A stretch of DNA of 64,000 nt, taken from positions 60,295,564-60,359,563 of the forward strand of contig CP154955.1 of assembly GCA_039621445.1 (NCBI GenBank), given 5' to 3'. Source of the DNA: Euglena gracilis. Lineage: Eukaryota > Euglenida > Euglenophyceae > Euglenales. The notes below the pieces were generated by a model. The model was not told the origin of the DNA. It did not search any database and saw only the letters and a program-made list of their open reading frames with translations. Positions 35,917-47,164 of the stretch are shown here, one piece after another. Position 1 is the first letter of the stretch. Each line of letters starts with the position of its first letter. The position numbers and the translations under genes are program-made.

Positions 35917-36971
35917 CCCGCCGGCCATCGGGCATTCCCGTCAATGCATCACAAATCGTTTTCTTTTTTGGGACCTTGTGACCGATTGCCTCGCACACGT
36001 TGGAGCGACAATTTCGGGGGTGACAACTTGGGTAGCAAATAAAGAGGCTGACAGTTGCTCACATGGGTAAGCAGAAAATCTGTGACGACGTTTTGGCCAA
36101 AAATTTAAAGCTCCGCGTCATGCATAACGCATGTAGGATCATTAAAAACTCTTTTAGAAAAGCAAGCCACGTTTGGACGTTCCTCTCAGCTTTCCCACCC
36201 TGAAAGAATGGGGGGGTATGAGGGAAGGAAATGGGGGGACAGTGCAGAACAGTTATTGAACTTCAGACACAAAAAGGTTTTGGTCGGTAGCAATGAGGAA
36301 ACCAAAACCTTTCACTTATCATGAGGAACCTCCTGCAAAAGCACTGGGGAGGAGGAGGTTTCGGGGTATTCAGATGTTGATTTTGTGTTAAAAAAAAATA
36401 CCTTGGTGCTGTAAAATGGTTGTGGGTCACTGTGTCCGTTCATGAAAGGGTCCGAGTGTTAATTCACCCCCCAGTTTTCTTACAGCCAGGTCGGAATCAT
36501 ACCATTGCTTAGCAACCCCCCCGGGGGGGATGGGGTCACTTTCCACTCTGAAAAACCCAGTCAGTCACTTTCCCCCAAAAACCAGTCAATCACTTTACCC
36601 CCCCCCAGGGGGGGATTGACCACTCTTGAATGCGCTTATGCTGGCAAGGCACTATGGTGATGCAATGAGGTTGGAGGCATGTTCTCATTTGACTTGCCTT
36701 GCAAATGACTTCGGATTCTATACTCTATTCTTTGTGCTTTGAATGAACGTCCCACATTCACAGGCGTACTTGTTATATACTGGGAGGAGAGAGAATGCCT
36801 GAGTGAAAAAGCTTCGAATGAGGAGGAGGCAATGAACATTTGCCAAAAAGTCTCAAAAAATCCAAAACAATTTCCGGCACCTTCGGCGCCAGGCCAGCCA
36901 CTTTTCATTTTTAGGCCTACCCCACACCCCAGGGGAGGGGATTGGGGTGGCAAGCCAGCCGGGGGCCGGGT

Positions 36972-37030
36972 GTAGCCCTGGGACACGGGGTCAAGCTGGA
37001 TGTCCCCCATCCCGTAGTGGATGCCGACCC
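36972..37030 (-). CDS. Receptor adenylate cyclase, exon F: VGIHYG segment
   Basis: 59 nt encoding VGIHYGMGDIQLDPVSQGY after a split Arg codon. Joined to exons E and G it gives the family's WNGLRVRVGIH and GYDYYG continuities. The intron after it (35917-36971) starts ACCCGGCC; the intron before it (37031-37609) ends CCGAGTTC. Neither is GT-AG. Confidence 0.9.
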
Positions 37031-37202
37031 GAACTCGGAGAGGAGACACTCGGAGGGAACATGAGGGGGAAATAGGATTCATCAGCAGAAATGCCTGTGC
37101 TGTTCATGCCCCTCGAAGCATCATGTGTTTCCTTCAAAAAGAACTTGTAAATTTAACGCACACAAAAAAACCTTGTGCACGCAACTTTCACAAAAACACG
37201 GT

Positions 37203-37231
37203 CGCACACACACACACACACACACACACAG
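37203..37231. repeat. (CA)n microsatellite
   Basis: Short CA repeat inside the intron between cyclase exons E and F. Confidence 0.9.
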
Positions 37232-37303
37232 ACATGCATTGAACGCACCTATGCAAGCATCATACACAACACAGCAACATAACACCACACAACACCACGC
37301 AAC

Positions 37304-37573
37304 CAGGCTTCTTTTTAAGACCCCCGGGGGGGAGGGGGGGTCCCCCCCCACCCACCCAGGGTGGCGCGGGGCCCCCCGGGGGGGGGGGGGGGGCCGGGGA
37401 CCCCCCCAAAATCGGGCCCGTTAAAGGCAATTTCCAAAAATTTTCGGCGCTTCGCGCCGAAAAGGTATACCCAGCGCCTCCGGCGCGGGACCCCCCGGGG
37501 GGGGGGGGGGTCCGGCCCGGACCCACCCACCCCCCCGGGGGGGGAGGGTCTGCAGACTTAAAAAGAAGCCTGC
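37304..37573. mobile_element. 270-bp hAT-like MITE inside a cyclase intron
   Basis: It begins CAGGCTTCTTTTTAAGAC and ends with the exact inverse GACTTAAAAAGAAGCCTG. The perfect 8-bp duplication CACGCAAC flanks it (37296-37303 and 37574-37581). A GGCGCTTCGCGCC hairpin sits near its centre (about 37446-37458). Removing it and one duplication leaves an intron of about 300 nt between exons E and F, so it nearly doubled that intron. Confidence 0.95.
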
Positions 37574-37609
37574 ACGCAACACCACAGAACACACTCACTG
37601 CCCCGGCCG

Positions 37610-37771
37610 GACCCGCAGCCCATTCCAGCACTTCGGCGTTGCGCCCCACGCGTTGCCCTGCATGTGGTGCTCCTCGTATGCAATGTCGATGGCGGCGGTG
37701 CCCCAGTCATACGCGTGGAACTCCAGCTGCAGCGCCTCGGCGAAGTCCAGCGCCTGCCGCGGCGTGTGGGC
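37610..37771 (-). CDS. Receptor adenylate cyclase, exon E: DWG...WNGLRVR
   Basis: 162 nt encoding AHTPRQALDFAEALQLEFHA, YDWGTAAIDIAYEE and CWNGLRV plus a split Arg codon. The corresponding trypanosome stretch has the same ALxxAxxLQLxF, DWGTxAID and WNGLRVR landmarks, with a longer linker before WNG. The preceding intron ends CCCTCCCGCC; the following one starts GGCCGGGG. Confidence 0.92.
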
Positions 37772-38212
37772 GGCGGGAGGGCCGCTCGCTGGCCCCGCGT
37801 CCACCAACCCAGAGGGGGGGGGGAGGGCCTCCGAGTCTGGGAGCCCGTGCCCAAATACAGGGCACCCACAGTCGACCTCCGCAAAAGGGGGGGGGGTGAA
37901 GGCACCGGAAGCCCAGAAAAGAACCATTTCCAATAGGGCTCTGGGGTACCATACCGTTGTTCAACGACGTCCCGGTGGGGGGGGGGGGACTTTCCACTTT
38001 CGAGAAACCGGTCACTTTCCAAACCAGTCATCAACTTCCTACCCGCTCGGGGGGAGGTCAGTCACTTTGAACACTCAGGCCAAAATGGCTCATAATCAAT
38101 GGATTTCGGACAAACCCATCCCCCAAAAAATACAGTGCCTTTGGCGCTGGGTGGTCGCTTTTGGCCATTCCAGGCAGCACCCCCCCGGGGGGGTTGAGCC
38201 CAAAACTGGTTA

Positions 38213-38606
38213 AACCCCCCCAAATAATACCCCCCTGGGGTATCACTTTTCACCCGAAGTCCCGGCCCGAGGGGGGGGGGTATTATTTGGGTGGGTGATA
38301 ATACCCCAAAATTTTCGAAATTTTTCGAAGTCTCGTGGGACCCAAAATCGCACCCAAAACCCTCCTTTGGGGTTATTATTTTTGTACTTTCTCATGAAAA
38401 TTGGCATTTTTGGAGGCCAGATAATCCGGAAAAATCGATTTTTTCGGTAATTTTTTGTCAGAGATTGTGATTTTTGCCTACATTTTCAGGTCAAAATCCG
38501 GGTTGTCGGCCGGGGAGTATTAACTCGGTCGCCGAAGTCGGCCCCGGGGGGGGGGGTATTATTGGGGGCGGTATTATTTGTGGGGGTAGTTTGGGGGGGG
38601 AGGGTT
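38213..38606. mobile_element. TA-flanked MITE, AACCCCCC family, orientation 2
   Basis: Reverse-complement relative of 31589-31986. TA flanks at 38211-38212 and 38607-38608. It lies inside the intron between cyclase exons D and E. Length 394 bp. Confidence 0.85.
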
Positions 38607-38796
38607 TAGTCAGTCACCCGCCCAGGGGGGGGGGATCGGACACACCTTGAGCAATGGTATGGTACCCCCCCCCCCCACCAGCCCCAGAGAAACTGTCAGC
38701 TGACAGGTCAGCCGTACCGGGGACAACTGCCTGTGATGACGGTTTAGCAGGCACCTGGGACCCTGGAAGTTTTCTGTGCGAGCCTGCACCCTCAGC

Positions 38797-38824
38797 GGCA
38801 CACATGAAGCTGTCTCCGATTGTC
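38797..38824 (-). CDS. Receptor adenylate cyclase, micro-exon D: TIGDSFMCA
   Basis: 28 nt: the last base of the lysine codon, then TIGDSFMCA. It carries the second metal-binding aspartate (GDSF). The adenine-specifying lysine of YEVK straddles the junction with exon C. Flanking introns start GCTGAGGG and end CTGGGACC, neither GT-AG. The translation on either side runs on without stop-free splice signals, so the exon is defined by family continuity (YEVK-TIGDSFM). Confidence 0.85.
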
Positions 38825-39285
38825 GGTCCCAGGGCTGGCTCGAAGCTGGGGAGGACGTCCCAACCCAGGGTGGAGCAAACCAGACTGGGAGAAAAAAGTG
38901 GCACTTCGCAGTGAAAAAGGGGCTCAACTTTTGGGATCATTATTCAACTTAAAGACATCAGGTTGCAAAAAAAATTATATTAAGTTGTTTAGTAGAAATG
39001 TTTTATTACGAAACAACATATTTGGTATCACATGCATCAAAACAAACAATTAATTCTTATTGGCAGCTGGGTGACGATCCCAGGGGGGATTTTGTGTTCT
39101 TGATGGAATAAGGTTAGTGTCAGGCTTTGGGCCAGAATTCCGGCCCAACTTTGAGACTACCGTTAAGTCTGTACATTAAGCTTTGGCGTGACCTTAACCC
39201 TAATCCATCAATAACACCAATCCAAATGGGGTCAGTGATCAATCACCCGCCTGCCTTATTATTGTTATTGATGACCTTCCCCCTC

Positions 39286-39935
39286 CTCTGTCTAACGACC
39301 AGGGGGGGGGGGGTCGTTGGACTTAGGGTTCTGACCAAAAAGCGTCCTCCGACGAGGGGGGGTGTCGTTGGACAATATCTGCCAATTTTGGGCAAAAATC
39401 CAAAAACTAGACCCCCTCCCCTCAAAATAAGACCCCTCGGGATGTTCAAGGAAAATCCCAAAAATAGACCCCCCCCCCAAAATTGCAAAATGCCCCAAAA
39501 TGGGTGATTTTTTGACGTTTTTTCATTTTTCCCATTCTGCATGCGTTAAAACTAGTGGTTTTAAGACAATTTTGCGCATTACAAAGAATTGCCCTGTTTG
39601 GACCTATTTTTGGACCCTTCCGTGGGGAGGTTTTCGATTAAATTTTCAGCAAAAATCCAAAAAAGTACACCCCAAAAATAATAGGAACCCCTTGGAATTT
39701 TCAGCAATGGGCCAAAAAGCAGACCCGGGGTCCTATTTGAGGGGGGGGTAAGGGTGTCAAAAAAATTGCGCCGAAAATTTCGGGAAGTTTTTTCAAATGT
39801 TTGCCCAAAAAGTGCAAAATGGCATTTTTCATCCGTTTTGGGGGGTTAATTTCTTTTGTCCCAGCGCATCAAGCCAGACCAAAAATCGGCCAAACCTCCA
39901 AAAAGGTGTCCTCCAACTGGGATGGGGTCGTTGGG
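39286..39935. repeat. TCCAACGACC family element(s)
   Basis: Starts ctgtctaacgacca, a G run, then tcgttggactta, and near its right end has aaaaggtgtcctccaactgg. The same end phrases occur at 48003-48895, 53876-54268 and 59965-60015. The family is defined by gtccaacgacc ends and an internal aaaaaggtgtcc box. Boundaries approximate. Confidence 0.55.
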
Positions 39936-40696
39936 CACAGGGGGGCGGGGTACGATCATTATGGGGGGGGTTGGCTGCTATGGGAAGGCAGGGGGAAAGC
40001 ACTTTCAACCCCCCCAGGTGTATAGCAGACCCCCCCCCACAGTGCCTTTGGCACTGGGGGCCTGAACATGTCCATTTTCAAGGAAATAGTGACTGGGTTG
40101 GGCCAGAACCAAGCCGACCTCTCCTTTGGGGGGGGTGTACCTTCTGTGGGCAGGCATCCCATAGAATGTTAAAAAGAAGACTGGCACAATCGGCACCCTT
40201 GGGCCGAGCACCAAAACGGATCTTATCCCAGGGGTCATGCGCTGGGAGGTCTGTGTGCATCCCACTTGGACTCAACCATGGGCATCTTCGTGTCATTAGC
40301 CTCCCTGTACCGGCGATCACTACAGTCCCAGGTCACAGAAAGTCCCCCGTCAAAAATGCTGAAAAGCATGGCCCTGTGGTGTGGGGGGGAATACTGCCAG
40401 AGGCTGCAATTTTGAAATCATTATTGAGAAACCTTCTGCTGGGGTTTGCATCTCGAAGCGAAAGCACGTCAAATGACAGTTGCGTGCACCAAAAGGCGCT
40501 CCTTGGCTCCCAATCCCACTGTCTCCATTGTTCTGATCACCTTTGAGGCGGTGTGTATGGACCCGCACTTTCACAAGGAAAAGACTGGAAGGTCATGATG
40601 CCCTTCTTTTGGGCACCCTCTCGTCGTTCACAAACGGGATCACAAAACCACAGCACAGATGGGGGTGCTCTTGGTCCTCTCGGCCCAGCCCGGCGC

Positions 40697-40803
40697 TTCA
40701 CCTCGTACAGCCGGTGGCGGGCGATGAGGCGGCGGATGAGGGTGTGGTGGGCGTGGAGGGCGGTGGCCATCACGTCCGGGATGGTGGCCCACAGGCGGGT
40801 GCT
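40697..40803 (-). CDS. Receptor adenylate cyclase, exon C: STRLW...YEVK
   Basis: 107 nt encoding STRLWATIPDVMATALHAHH, TLIRRLIARHRLYEV and two bases of Lys. The family pattern SSTxLWxxxPxxMxxAxxxHHxLIRxLIxxxxxYEVK is matched throughout. The lysine of YEVK is the residue that selects adenine over guanine, which supports adenylate rather than guanylate cyclase. The previous intron ends GCCGCCCC; the next starts GCGCCGGG. Confidence 0.93.
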
Positions 40804-42214
40804 GGGGCGGCGGCCTGGCGGCCGGGGGGGGACAACGTTTGATATAAAGGCTGTTGGGAACCGGAACCAGGGGGTTTTCAAGACCGGAGGGGTCCCCCCA
40901 CCCACCCAAACCCTGGAGGCCCCCCCCTGGGGATCCCGCCCACTTTTCCCCAAAAAATGGCCAAAAATCGCGAAAAATGCTAAAATAGCACCCTTTTCAA
41001 AATTTTCGGCACCTTCGGCACTGAAAAGTATATCCCCCCCCCCTGGGGACCCCGGTGGGGGCTCAGCCAGACCCACCCACCCAACCCCCCCTCTCCCGCC
41101 GGGGGTCCAAGACTAAAAAACCCCCGGTCAGGGGGGGGGACACCCCCACCTGGACAGTGGCGTGGCCAAAATGGGGCCATTTATCGGCCCGGTGCTTTGT
41201 GCCGCAACGGAAAATTTTGCTCCCAAAATCGACTCAGAATGCCATTTTTGGCATTTTTTTTGGAAGAATTTGCCACCCAGTGCCCAAATTTTTTGGCACA
41301 AATCACCGAAAGGAAAAAATTCACCATTTTGGGGCCCCTGGTACCTTCCCTCTGTCCCTCCCCGGGTCCCCGGGCGTCCTAACCCCCACTTGGCATCGGG
41401 GGTCTTGACCCCGGGATTGATTTAAGGGCAGGTCGGAGGGTTCGGACCCCCCCTCCGGTCTGGGGGGGGGGCACCCCCCAACCTAAACAGTGGTGCGGTC
41501 TGGGCGACCATTTTTTCGACCCCCCAAAACGGCCATTTTGGGCACTTTTTGGGCAAAAAAATGTCAAAAAATGCAAAAAGTTATCAGCGCAAAGCGCCGG
41601 AAGGAAAAAATTGACCTTTTGGGGTCCCGGGAACCCCCCCCCCCCGAGTCGACCTGACCCCCCTGGTCTGGAGGGGGGACACCACCCACCTAAACCCCAT
41701 GGACCCTCCTAAAATGGAACCCTGCTTGGCCGTTCGCTGCGATTAAGGGAGGCTTGGGGGGGGGGGCACCTCCTGCCGGCAGCTGTGACGAACGCACCCA
41801 GGACAGGGGGGCAACAAAATTTGCCACGGGAAAATGAAACATTTACAAAAAAAACTCCACAAAAATACAAATTTTTATACAAATATTCTGACATTCAGAC
41901 ATGTGCAATTCAGATATTTGCCATTCCCCATTTTGCTTACCTCCCACTTTGTCCAAGCGTGCTGTTGCCACGGGGCGAATAGCCCTCTGTACCATCAAGA
42001 GCGAATAGCCCTCTGTTGCGCGATTTTGGTCAAAAGGGCCCTCATTGTAGCCCCCTGTCCAAGACACAGCATTCTCATTGGCACACACCCCTATGCCAAC
42101 AGCAATTTGAAGCATTATTGTTTTGGGGATGAACGCTGCTTGGACCATACAATTTTTTACCGACCCCCGGGGGGGGACCAGACAGAAGCCAAAGTGCATC
42201 TAAGGGGGGGGGGG

Positions 42215-42510
42215 AGGGGGTCACTCCACTTTTTGAAAAACCACTCAGTCACTTTTTTTTTGGGAGGCAGTCAGTCACTACCCCCGGGGGGGGGGGGGTC
42301 GGCCACTCAGAAAAACGGCCACTTTCCAGTCACTTTAGGCCATTTTAGTTTTAGGCCAAAAAAATTTTCCCGGCGCCTTCGGCGCCGGGGTCACTCAAGC
42401 CACTTTTGCCTACCCCTGGCCGACCCCCCCCGGGGGGGGGGGAGGGGGTCCGGGCCCAAAACCAGTCAGTCACTCTGAAAAAACCAGTCAGTCACCCCCC
42501 CCGGGGGAGT
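42215..42510. repeat. CAGTCAGTCAC-type element with central GGCGCC hairpin
   Basis: Paired ccagtcagtcac phrases at both ends and a cccggcgccttcggcgccgg hairpin at about 42369-42389. The left part is nearly identical to 7640-7705. It lies inside the intron between exons B and C. Confidence 0.75.
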
Positions 42511-42945
42511 GGGACAGTGCTTAAGAAATAGTCTGGCTTGGACTTTTGAAATTGCTTTGGGGCAGAAATTTCCTGATTCCTTTATCACCCTAAGACTGGG
42601 GGAAAAGGCATTTAATAAGTTGATGACTGAGCCCAATGTTTGGTACAACATTCTGCTGTAGGTTAGAAAATTACACGTTTCCCCAAATTGTCTCACTGAA
42701 GGATAAAAGAACAAAAAAAAAGCTGGAAAAATGCAAGGAAATGCAAAATAATTCTCCATTCTCCATTCTGCGACAGCGGCCCTTAAAAAAAATAACAAAC
42801 CAGCGCCGTCAGTATTGCTTGAGCCAGCCCAAACAACTCGCCATTCATAAGAAACACCAAAAAATACACGTTTGGCATCTTGGGAGTTTTGCAGTCGTGA
42901 TCACTTACTCACGGAGGGATATGAGGGGCTCGCAAAGTCGCCATC

Positions 42946-42971
42946 GGCCTGGATGTCGGTGAACAGAATGC
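42946..42971 (-). CDS. Receptor adenylate cyclase, micro-exon B: ILFTDIQA
   Basis: 26 nt: two bases of a Cys codon, then ILFTDIQA. FTDI carries the first metal-binding aspartate. Spliced to exon A and exon C it restores the exact spacing seen in the trypanosome proteins between APK, FTDI and TxLW. A GTGAGT lies 33 nt further on, but using it would shift frame relative to exon C and add residues not found in the family. Confidence 0.85.
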
Positions 42972-43815
42972 AGTCCCAGGGACTGCTCTCATCTCCAAGT
43001 GATGTCAATGCCCCCACCCCCTCAGATCCTACCTACTTCCCTCCCCGGAGAAGTTATCACCTGACAAAATCAACAAATGCAAATCATTACAACTGTTGCC
43101 TGGATGCTCTGACTCAATTTTTTTTTGGAAATTATGCAAACACCCACACATGTTGAATTTGGTTGCACCTGACAATTTTTCGTGCAATCTCTCGAAAGAT
43201 ATGTAAATTCTGTATAAAAAAAAGGCTTTAAATATTTTTGACATGGCAACACATTGGACAAAATTGGGAGGGAGTGGGGGTAGCTGGCCCTTGGGGACAA
43301 CGTTCCAACATGACAAATGAGCGGGCGCATGACAAGGCAACAACTTCCCCAGGTGGGTGGTTTCCACCCCCCCCCCCCCGCGAGGGCGACAACCTCACAA
43401 GGGGTGAAAGTTCAGGGGCAGGGGACTGCACACACATCCCCCAAAGCCCAATGGACACTTAAATGGCAACCTTGACAGACAGTCCAGACAGGGGGCGTTC
43501 ATTGGGCATAGGTTTGGTAGTTTGCATTGCTGCAAAAAGGTGACAAACCAGACCGTCCGGACACCGTCTGTTCATTGGGCAAGGTGTTTCATCAGACATG
43601 GGGGAGGTGGGTGCATCGTGTCGGAACCTTTGGCTTCAATTTAGCGCAGGGCCGCTTCAGGAATGTGCATGCGGGGGGAGGTCCTGCCAAACTATTCCAG
43701 TTTTTTTGATGATTTGGGGGGGGGGGCCGAAATCACACCTGCCCCTCACCAGTACCCCGGCAAGCGACCTCCCGGGATGTTCATGATTTGAGTGTGAGTT
43801 GGGACAGCCCTGCGC

Positions 43816-43978
43816 AGAAGGGCACGTTGGGCTTCTTCGGCGCGGCGGAGTTGTTGCGGTGCCCCTGGCGGTGGAGGTACCAGCCCACGGAGCCGAGGCC
43901 CAGCGACCCGACCACCGTCCCCACCACCACCGCCACCACCACCATCACGACGTCCAGAGCCGCTGGGGCTGGTGGCGC
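43816..43978 (-). CDS. Receptor adenylate cyclase, exon A: transmembrane helix and juxtamembrane segment
   Basis: Begins after a conventional gtgtgggcag acceptor with QAPPAPAALD. A hydrophobic helix follows (VVMVVVAVVVGTVVGSLGLG), then WYLHRQGHRNNSAAPKKPN and VPF. The helix followed by a basic stretch and an R(D/N)N..APK motif just before FTDI is the standard layout of trypanosomatid receptor cyclases, placing the catalytic domain inside the cell. The downstream junction is nonconventional: intron 42972-43815 starts GCGCAG and ends CTGGGACT. Confidence 0.9.
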
Positions 43979-44694
43979 CTGCCCACACCTCGGCGATGAC
44001 ACGCACCCAGGAGCTCGCTCCGGCCCAGAGGGCGATGACTGGGGGGGGCACGACTGCTGGGGGGGGGGTCGACTCCCACCCACCTGCCACAGCACTGTGC
44101 CATGAAGAATTTGAACTAAAAAACCGGCGCCGCCGGCTGCCGGAACCACGGGAAGGCCTGGTGGACCCCCACCAGCATAGGGTGTCTGGGGATTCTCGAA
44201 CAACCCTGGGGGGGGGGCAAGGTGCGGTTGGCAAGTGGAAGCCCCAAAGGTTTTTGCAGAGGGAATTGGCCTGGGGAAGAGACTTCTTTCAAAAAAAAAT
44301 ATCCCGGCACAAAAATTTATGTACAGGAAAGACTCCCAGCAAAAATAGAAAATTCTAAGCAAAGCTTATCAATATATTTTCAACTGGTGTTTTGGGTTAA
44401 AAAAAAAAGCTTCCAGGGAAACCGACGCCTTATGCGGCCATGTTGGCGAGGACGGGAGTAAAGGTCAACTTCCCATGGCTGCCAGGGGGTGGGTGTTGGT
44501 GACTATCGACTATGTCCACACATGAGAGCGTTCACATGACAACAAGAAAATAAGACAACAAATCTGAACAATAAGAGCAATCATCTATTTTACCAATGAC
44601 GTTGCACACCCGTCCACTTGAAGCCACTGCTAGGTTGAGGAGTAGTCATTGTGTTAAATGGGGTGTGGAGCTGTGTGGACAGGTGGGCACATAC

Positions 44695-44852
44695 GGCAGG
44701 TAGTGGATGGAACAGGTGGCCGTGATGTAAAAGAAATCCAGGGGCTCTGCCCGGCGCTCTATTGTCACGACAGCCACCTCTGTGGCAGGCCACCCGCGCT
44801 TACGCCCTGATGCCCCACCGGATTCTGGCAGGTCGTACCGCCAAACAAAAGG
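44695..44852 (-). CDS. Receptor adenylate cyclase, extracellular exon next to the membrane
   Basis: Bounded by conventional-looking sites: cttggcaccag on entry and gtatgt on exit. Reads FVWRYDLPESGGASGRKRGW, PATEVAVVTIERRAEPL, DFFYITATCSIHYLP. It falls between the cysteine motif that ends binding domain 2 and the transmembrane exon. Position in the gene is well supported by order; the sequence itself is not recognised. Confidence 0.7.
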
Positions 44853-45189
44853 CTGGTGCCAAGCGAATCTAAGAGACATTTGAAAGAAAGGTGCCTAGTG
44901 ATGACAGCGCTTCCAGAACAAGAAAAGAATCCGCTGGAAAATTGGGGCTGGCCGGGAAAAAGCTGCTGGCCAGTGGGTTGGCCAGACCCTCCCCAAACCC
45001 AGGAGGTGGGTGGCCCGGCAGGGGGGAGGGGAACTTTGTGGGAAGCGCCGACTAATTCTTCAATGGCCCCTTCCCCTCCGTTCTCCCTTCAGGCATCGAA
45101 CAACAAGCAGGTCTGCCCAAAAACCCGGCCACCCAACAAAAGTGCAGGTTTGGTTGGGAGCCAACAGCTGTCCAACCACCTGTGAAAAT

Positions 45190-45460
45190 TCCTTGACGGA
45201 AAAAAAACTTCGCGTCCCACATTCAATGCAAAAATCAATAGGGGGAAATGGCAGAAACAGGGCCATGCTTGGCAAAAATGGGTCGCTTTTGGGAAACAAA
45301 ATGACTTCAGAAATCCTTCAACCATCGCCCATCAACCCAAACCGTCATAAAATGGGTTCTCGGCGTTTAATTTTTGACCCCATTCAAGCCCCAGTCCGGC
45401 CCTTGGCCGTCCCTTAGGCCTGAGGGCAGCCCTTAAGGGGCGGTCCTTAAGGGGAAAAAA
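45190..45460. repeat. CCCACATTCAATG dispersed element
   Basis: Shares cgtcccacattcaatgcaaa and a ggcaaaaatgggtcgctttt-type phrase with sequences at 61590-61800 and 63155-63540, with a weaker relative at 33500-33560. No inverted ends seen. The A/T-rich stretch 45700-46380 beyond it holds nothing I can name. Confidence 0.55.
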
Positions 45461-46388
45461 ACCTCCCGTCCCTTGTGGACCGCCCTGTTGGGTGGCCAAA
45501 AAAGAAAAAAATTCGGCCAGGCCCGGGTCGGCAGCGGCTCAGCCAACACGACCATTTTGAAGTTTGGTTCGGCGCACCCCAACCCTCTCCGGAAAGAACG
45601 CTGCTGCCAAAAAGAATGCAGCGATTGCAACTACCGAAGAAAACACAACTACCAAAGAGAATCCATTAGATTGAAGGTGCTCAAGAGAATGCAATTTTTG
45701 AAGAACATGTGACTATTAAAAAAAAACCAAAACTTGGTTTGATTGAGTGTGGCCAATTAACCCCCTCAAAATAACCCCCCGGGGGTTCATTTATTATTCT
45801 TTTTTTTCCCGCCTGAAGGGTTTTAAGCTCAGGATGTCTTTAGATTTTTTTTTGGATTTTCAGGCAAAGATCCAAAAACAGCGAGATTTTTTCTTCTGGC
45901 GCTGCACGCCAAGAAGCACATAAAAATGCCTATTCCCCTTCACTTTTAAAGCATATTGCACATTTTTTTATTGGTACCATTGGACCAAGTACCATTGGAA
46001 TAACCAATGGTACTTAGTTATTCCACTCATATCACATTAAACGCTTTCATTGTCCATCTCTGTGAAGCAAAAACCTCGTCCATGAAGGTCGTAAGAAGTC
46101 CAAGAATACCCTGCTTCAACGTTGTCGGGGGGGGGGGGGTTATGGCCCAAAACAGCTTGGAATAGTTGAATGATAAATTGACCCCCACAGCAAACTAGTT
46201 TACCCCAAAGAGTCCCCGAACTCAGATTAATGCACATGGGAGTGGTTTTAACCCAAGTCGAGCAGATATTGGGCTGGTTGAATACCCTGTGGCCAACGAA
46301 ACGCCGTTGGGTGGGAAGAACTTGGTTTTATGAAAATCTCAACCCTGACCAAATTCCTGCAAGGAGCCTCAAAACTCCGTTTTTTTTT

Positions 46389-46389
<1 letters not shown>

Positions 46390-46428
<39 letters not shown>
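46390..46428. repeat. (GT)n microsatellite
   Basis: Nineteen GT dinucleotides. The surrounding 46430-47150 shows no gene or clear element. Confidence 0.95.
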
Positions 46429-46429
<1 letters not shown>

Positions 46430-47164
46430 TCATCAGTTGGTTGGCCGGCTATAGCCCAAGCATCTGTGTGAAAAATCAGGGTGAAAGAAAAATCTTGGCC
46501 ATAGCCTGATCTCCCAGCAGCCAACCAACTGGCTTCCTATGGCCAAAATTTGCACTCTGTATCTGAAAGAGGGTTGGAAATTGCCTACCTTCCTACCTCT
46601 GTACTCGCTGACTTGTCTGGGAACAATTTACAGGGGGGGGGGAGGTAGCTTGGGTCCCAGAGTTTTTGGTCTGGAAGCAGAAGCAGGGATATGGGACGTT
46701 TCGGTTTTTTACCAGCATTTTTGCGATACGGTTAGAGCTCAATCTAAGTTCAGCCTATGCAGTAGCCGAATTTAGACCTTACCTCGACAGAGGGAGGAGG
46801 CAGTTTCCCTGGCCAGAGAAAAAACTTGGCATATTTTGACCCCGGCTGACACAAAAATCCAAAATAGCAAATTTTGACATATTTGAGATCAAACGCCTGA
46901 AAATAATAAAAATATTACAGATACATATACGCACATTTGTTCAACTTGGGGAATATGGATTCTTTGATGAAAAAGAGCGAAAATTTGCAAAAAAAAAAAG
47001 TAATTAGAAGACCGCCAGCGGGGATACGGGTAAGAGACGGGTCCCCACGAGGACATTTTAGTGAGTTCAGAGGGGAGAGGACAATTTCTGGGGGAGGACA
47101 CTTCCTGGGGGGAGTAGCACACCAGCCCAAATGCCCATCTCTGAAAAAGCTGCTGAACCAGAGC

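Noticed and set aside
37121-37649. Proline/glycine-rich frames over the cyclase intron
   Set aside because: They lie within the MITE at 37304-37573 and its CA repeat.
42901-42946. Use of the GTGAGT donor after FTDIQADGDFASPSYPS
   Set aside because: It would insert residues absent from the family and does not fit the phase of exon C; the nonconventional cut after FTDIQA restores exact spacing.
35812-43978. Photoactivated adenylyl cyclase (BLUF-coupled, as known in Euglena)
   Set aside because: The catalytic domain follows a transmembrane helix and periplasmic-binding-like domains; no BLUF domain is seen.
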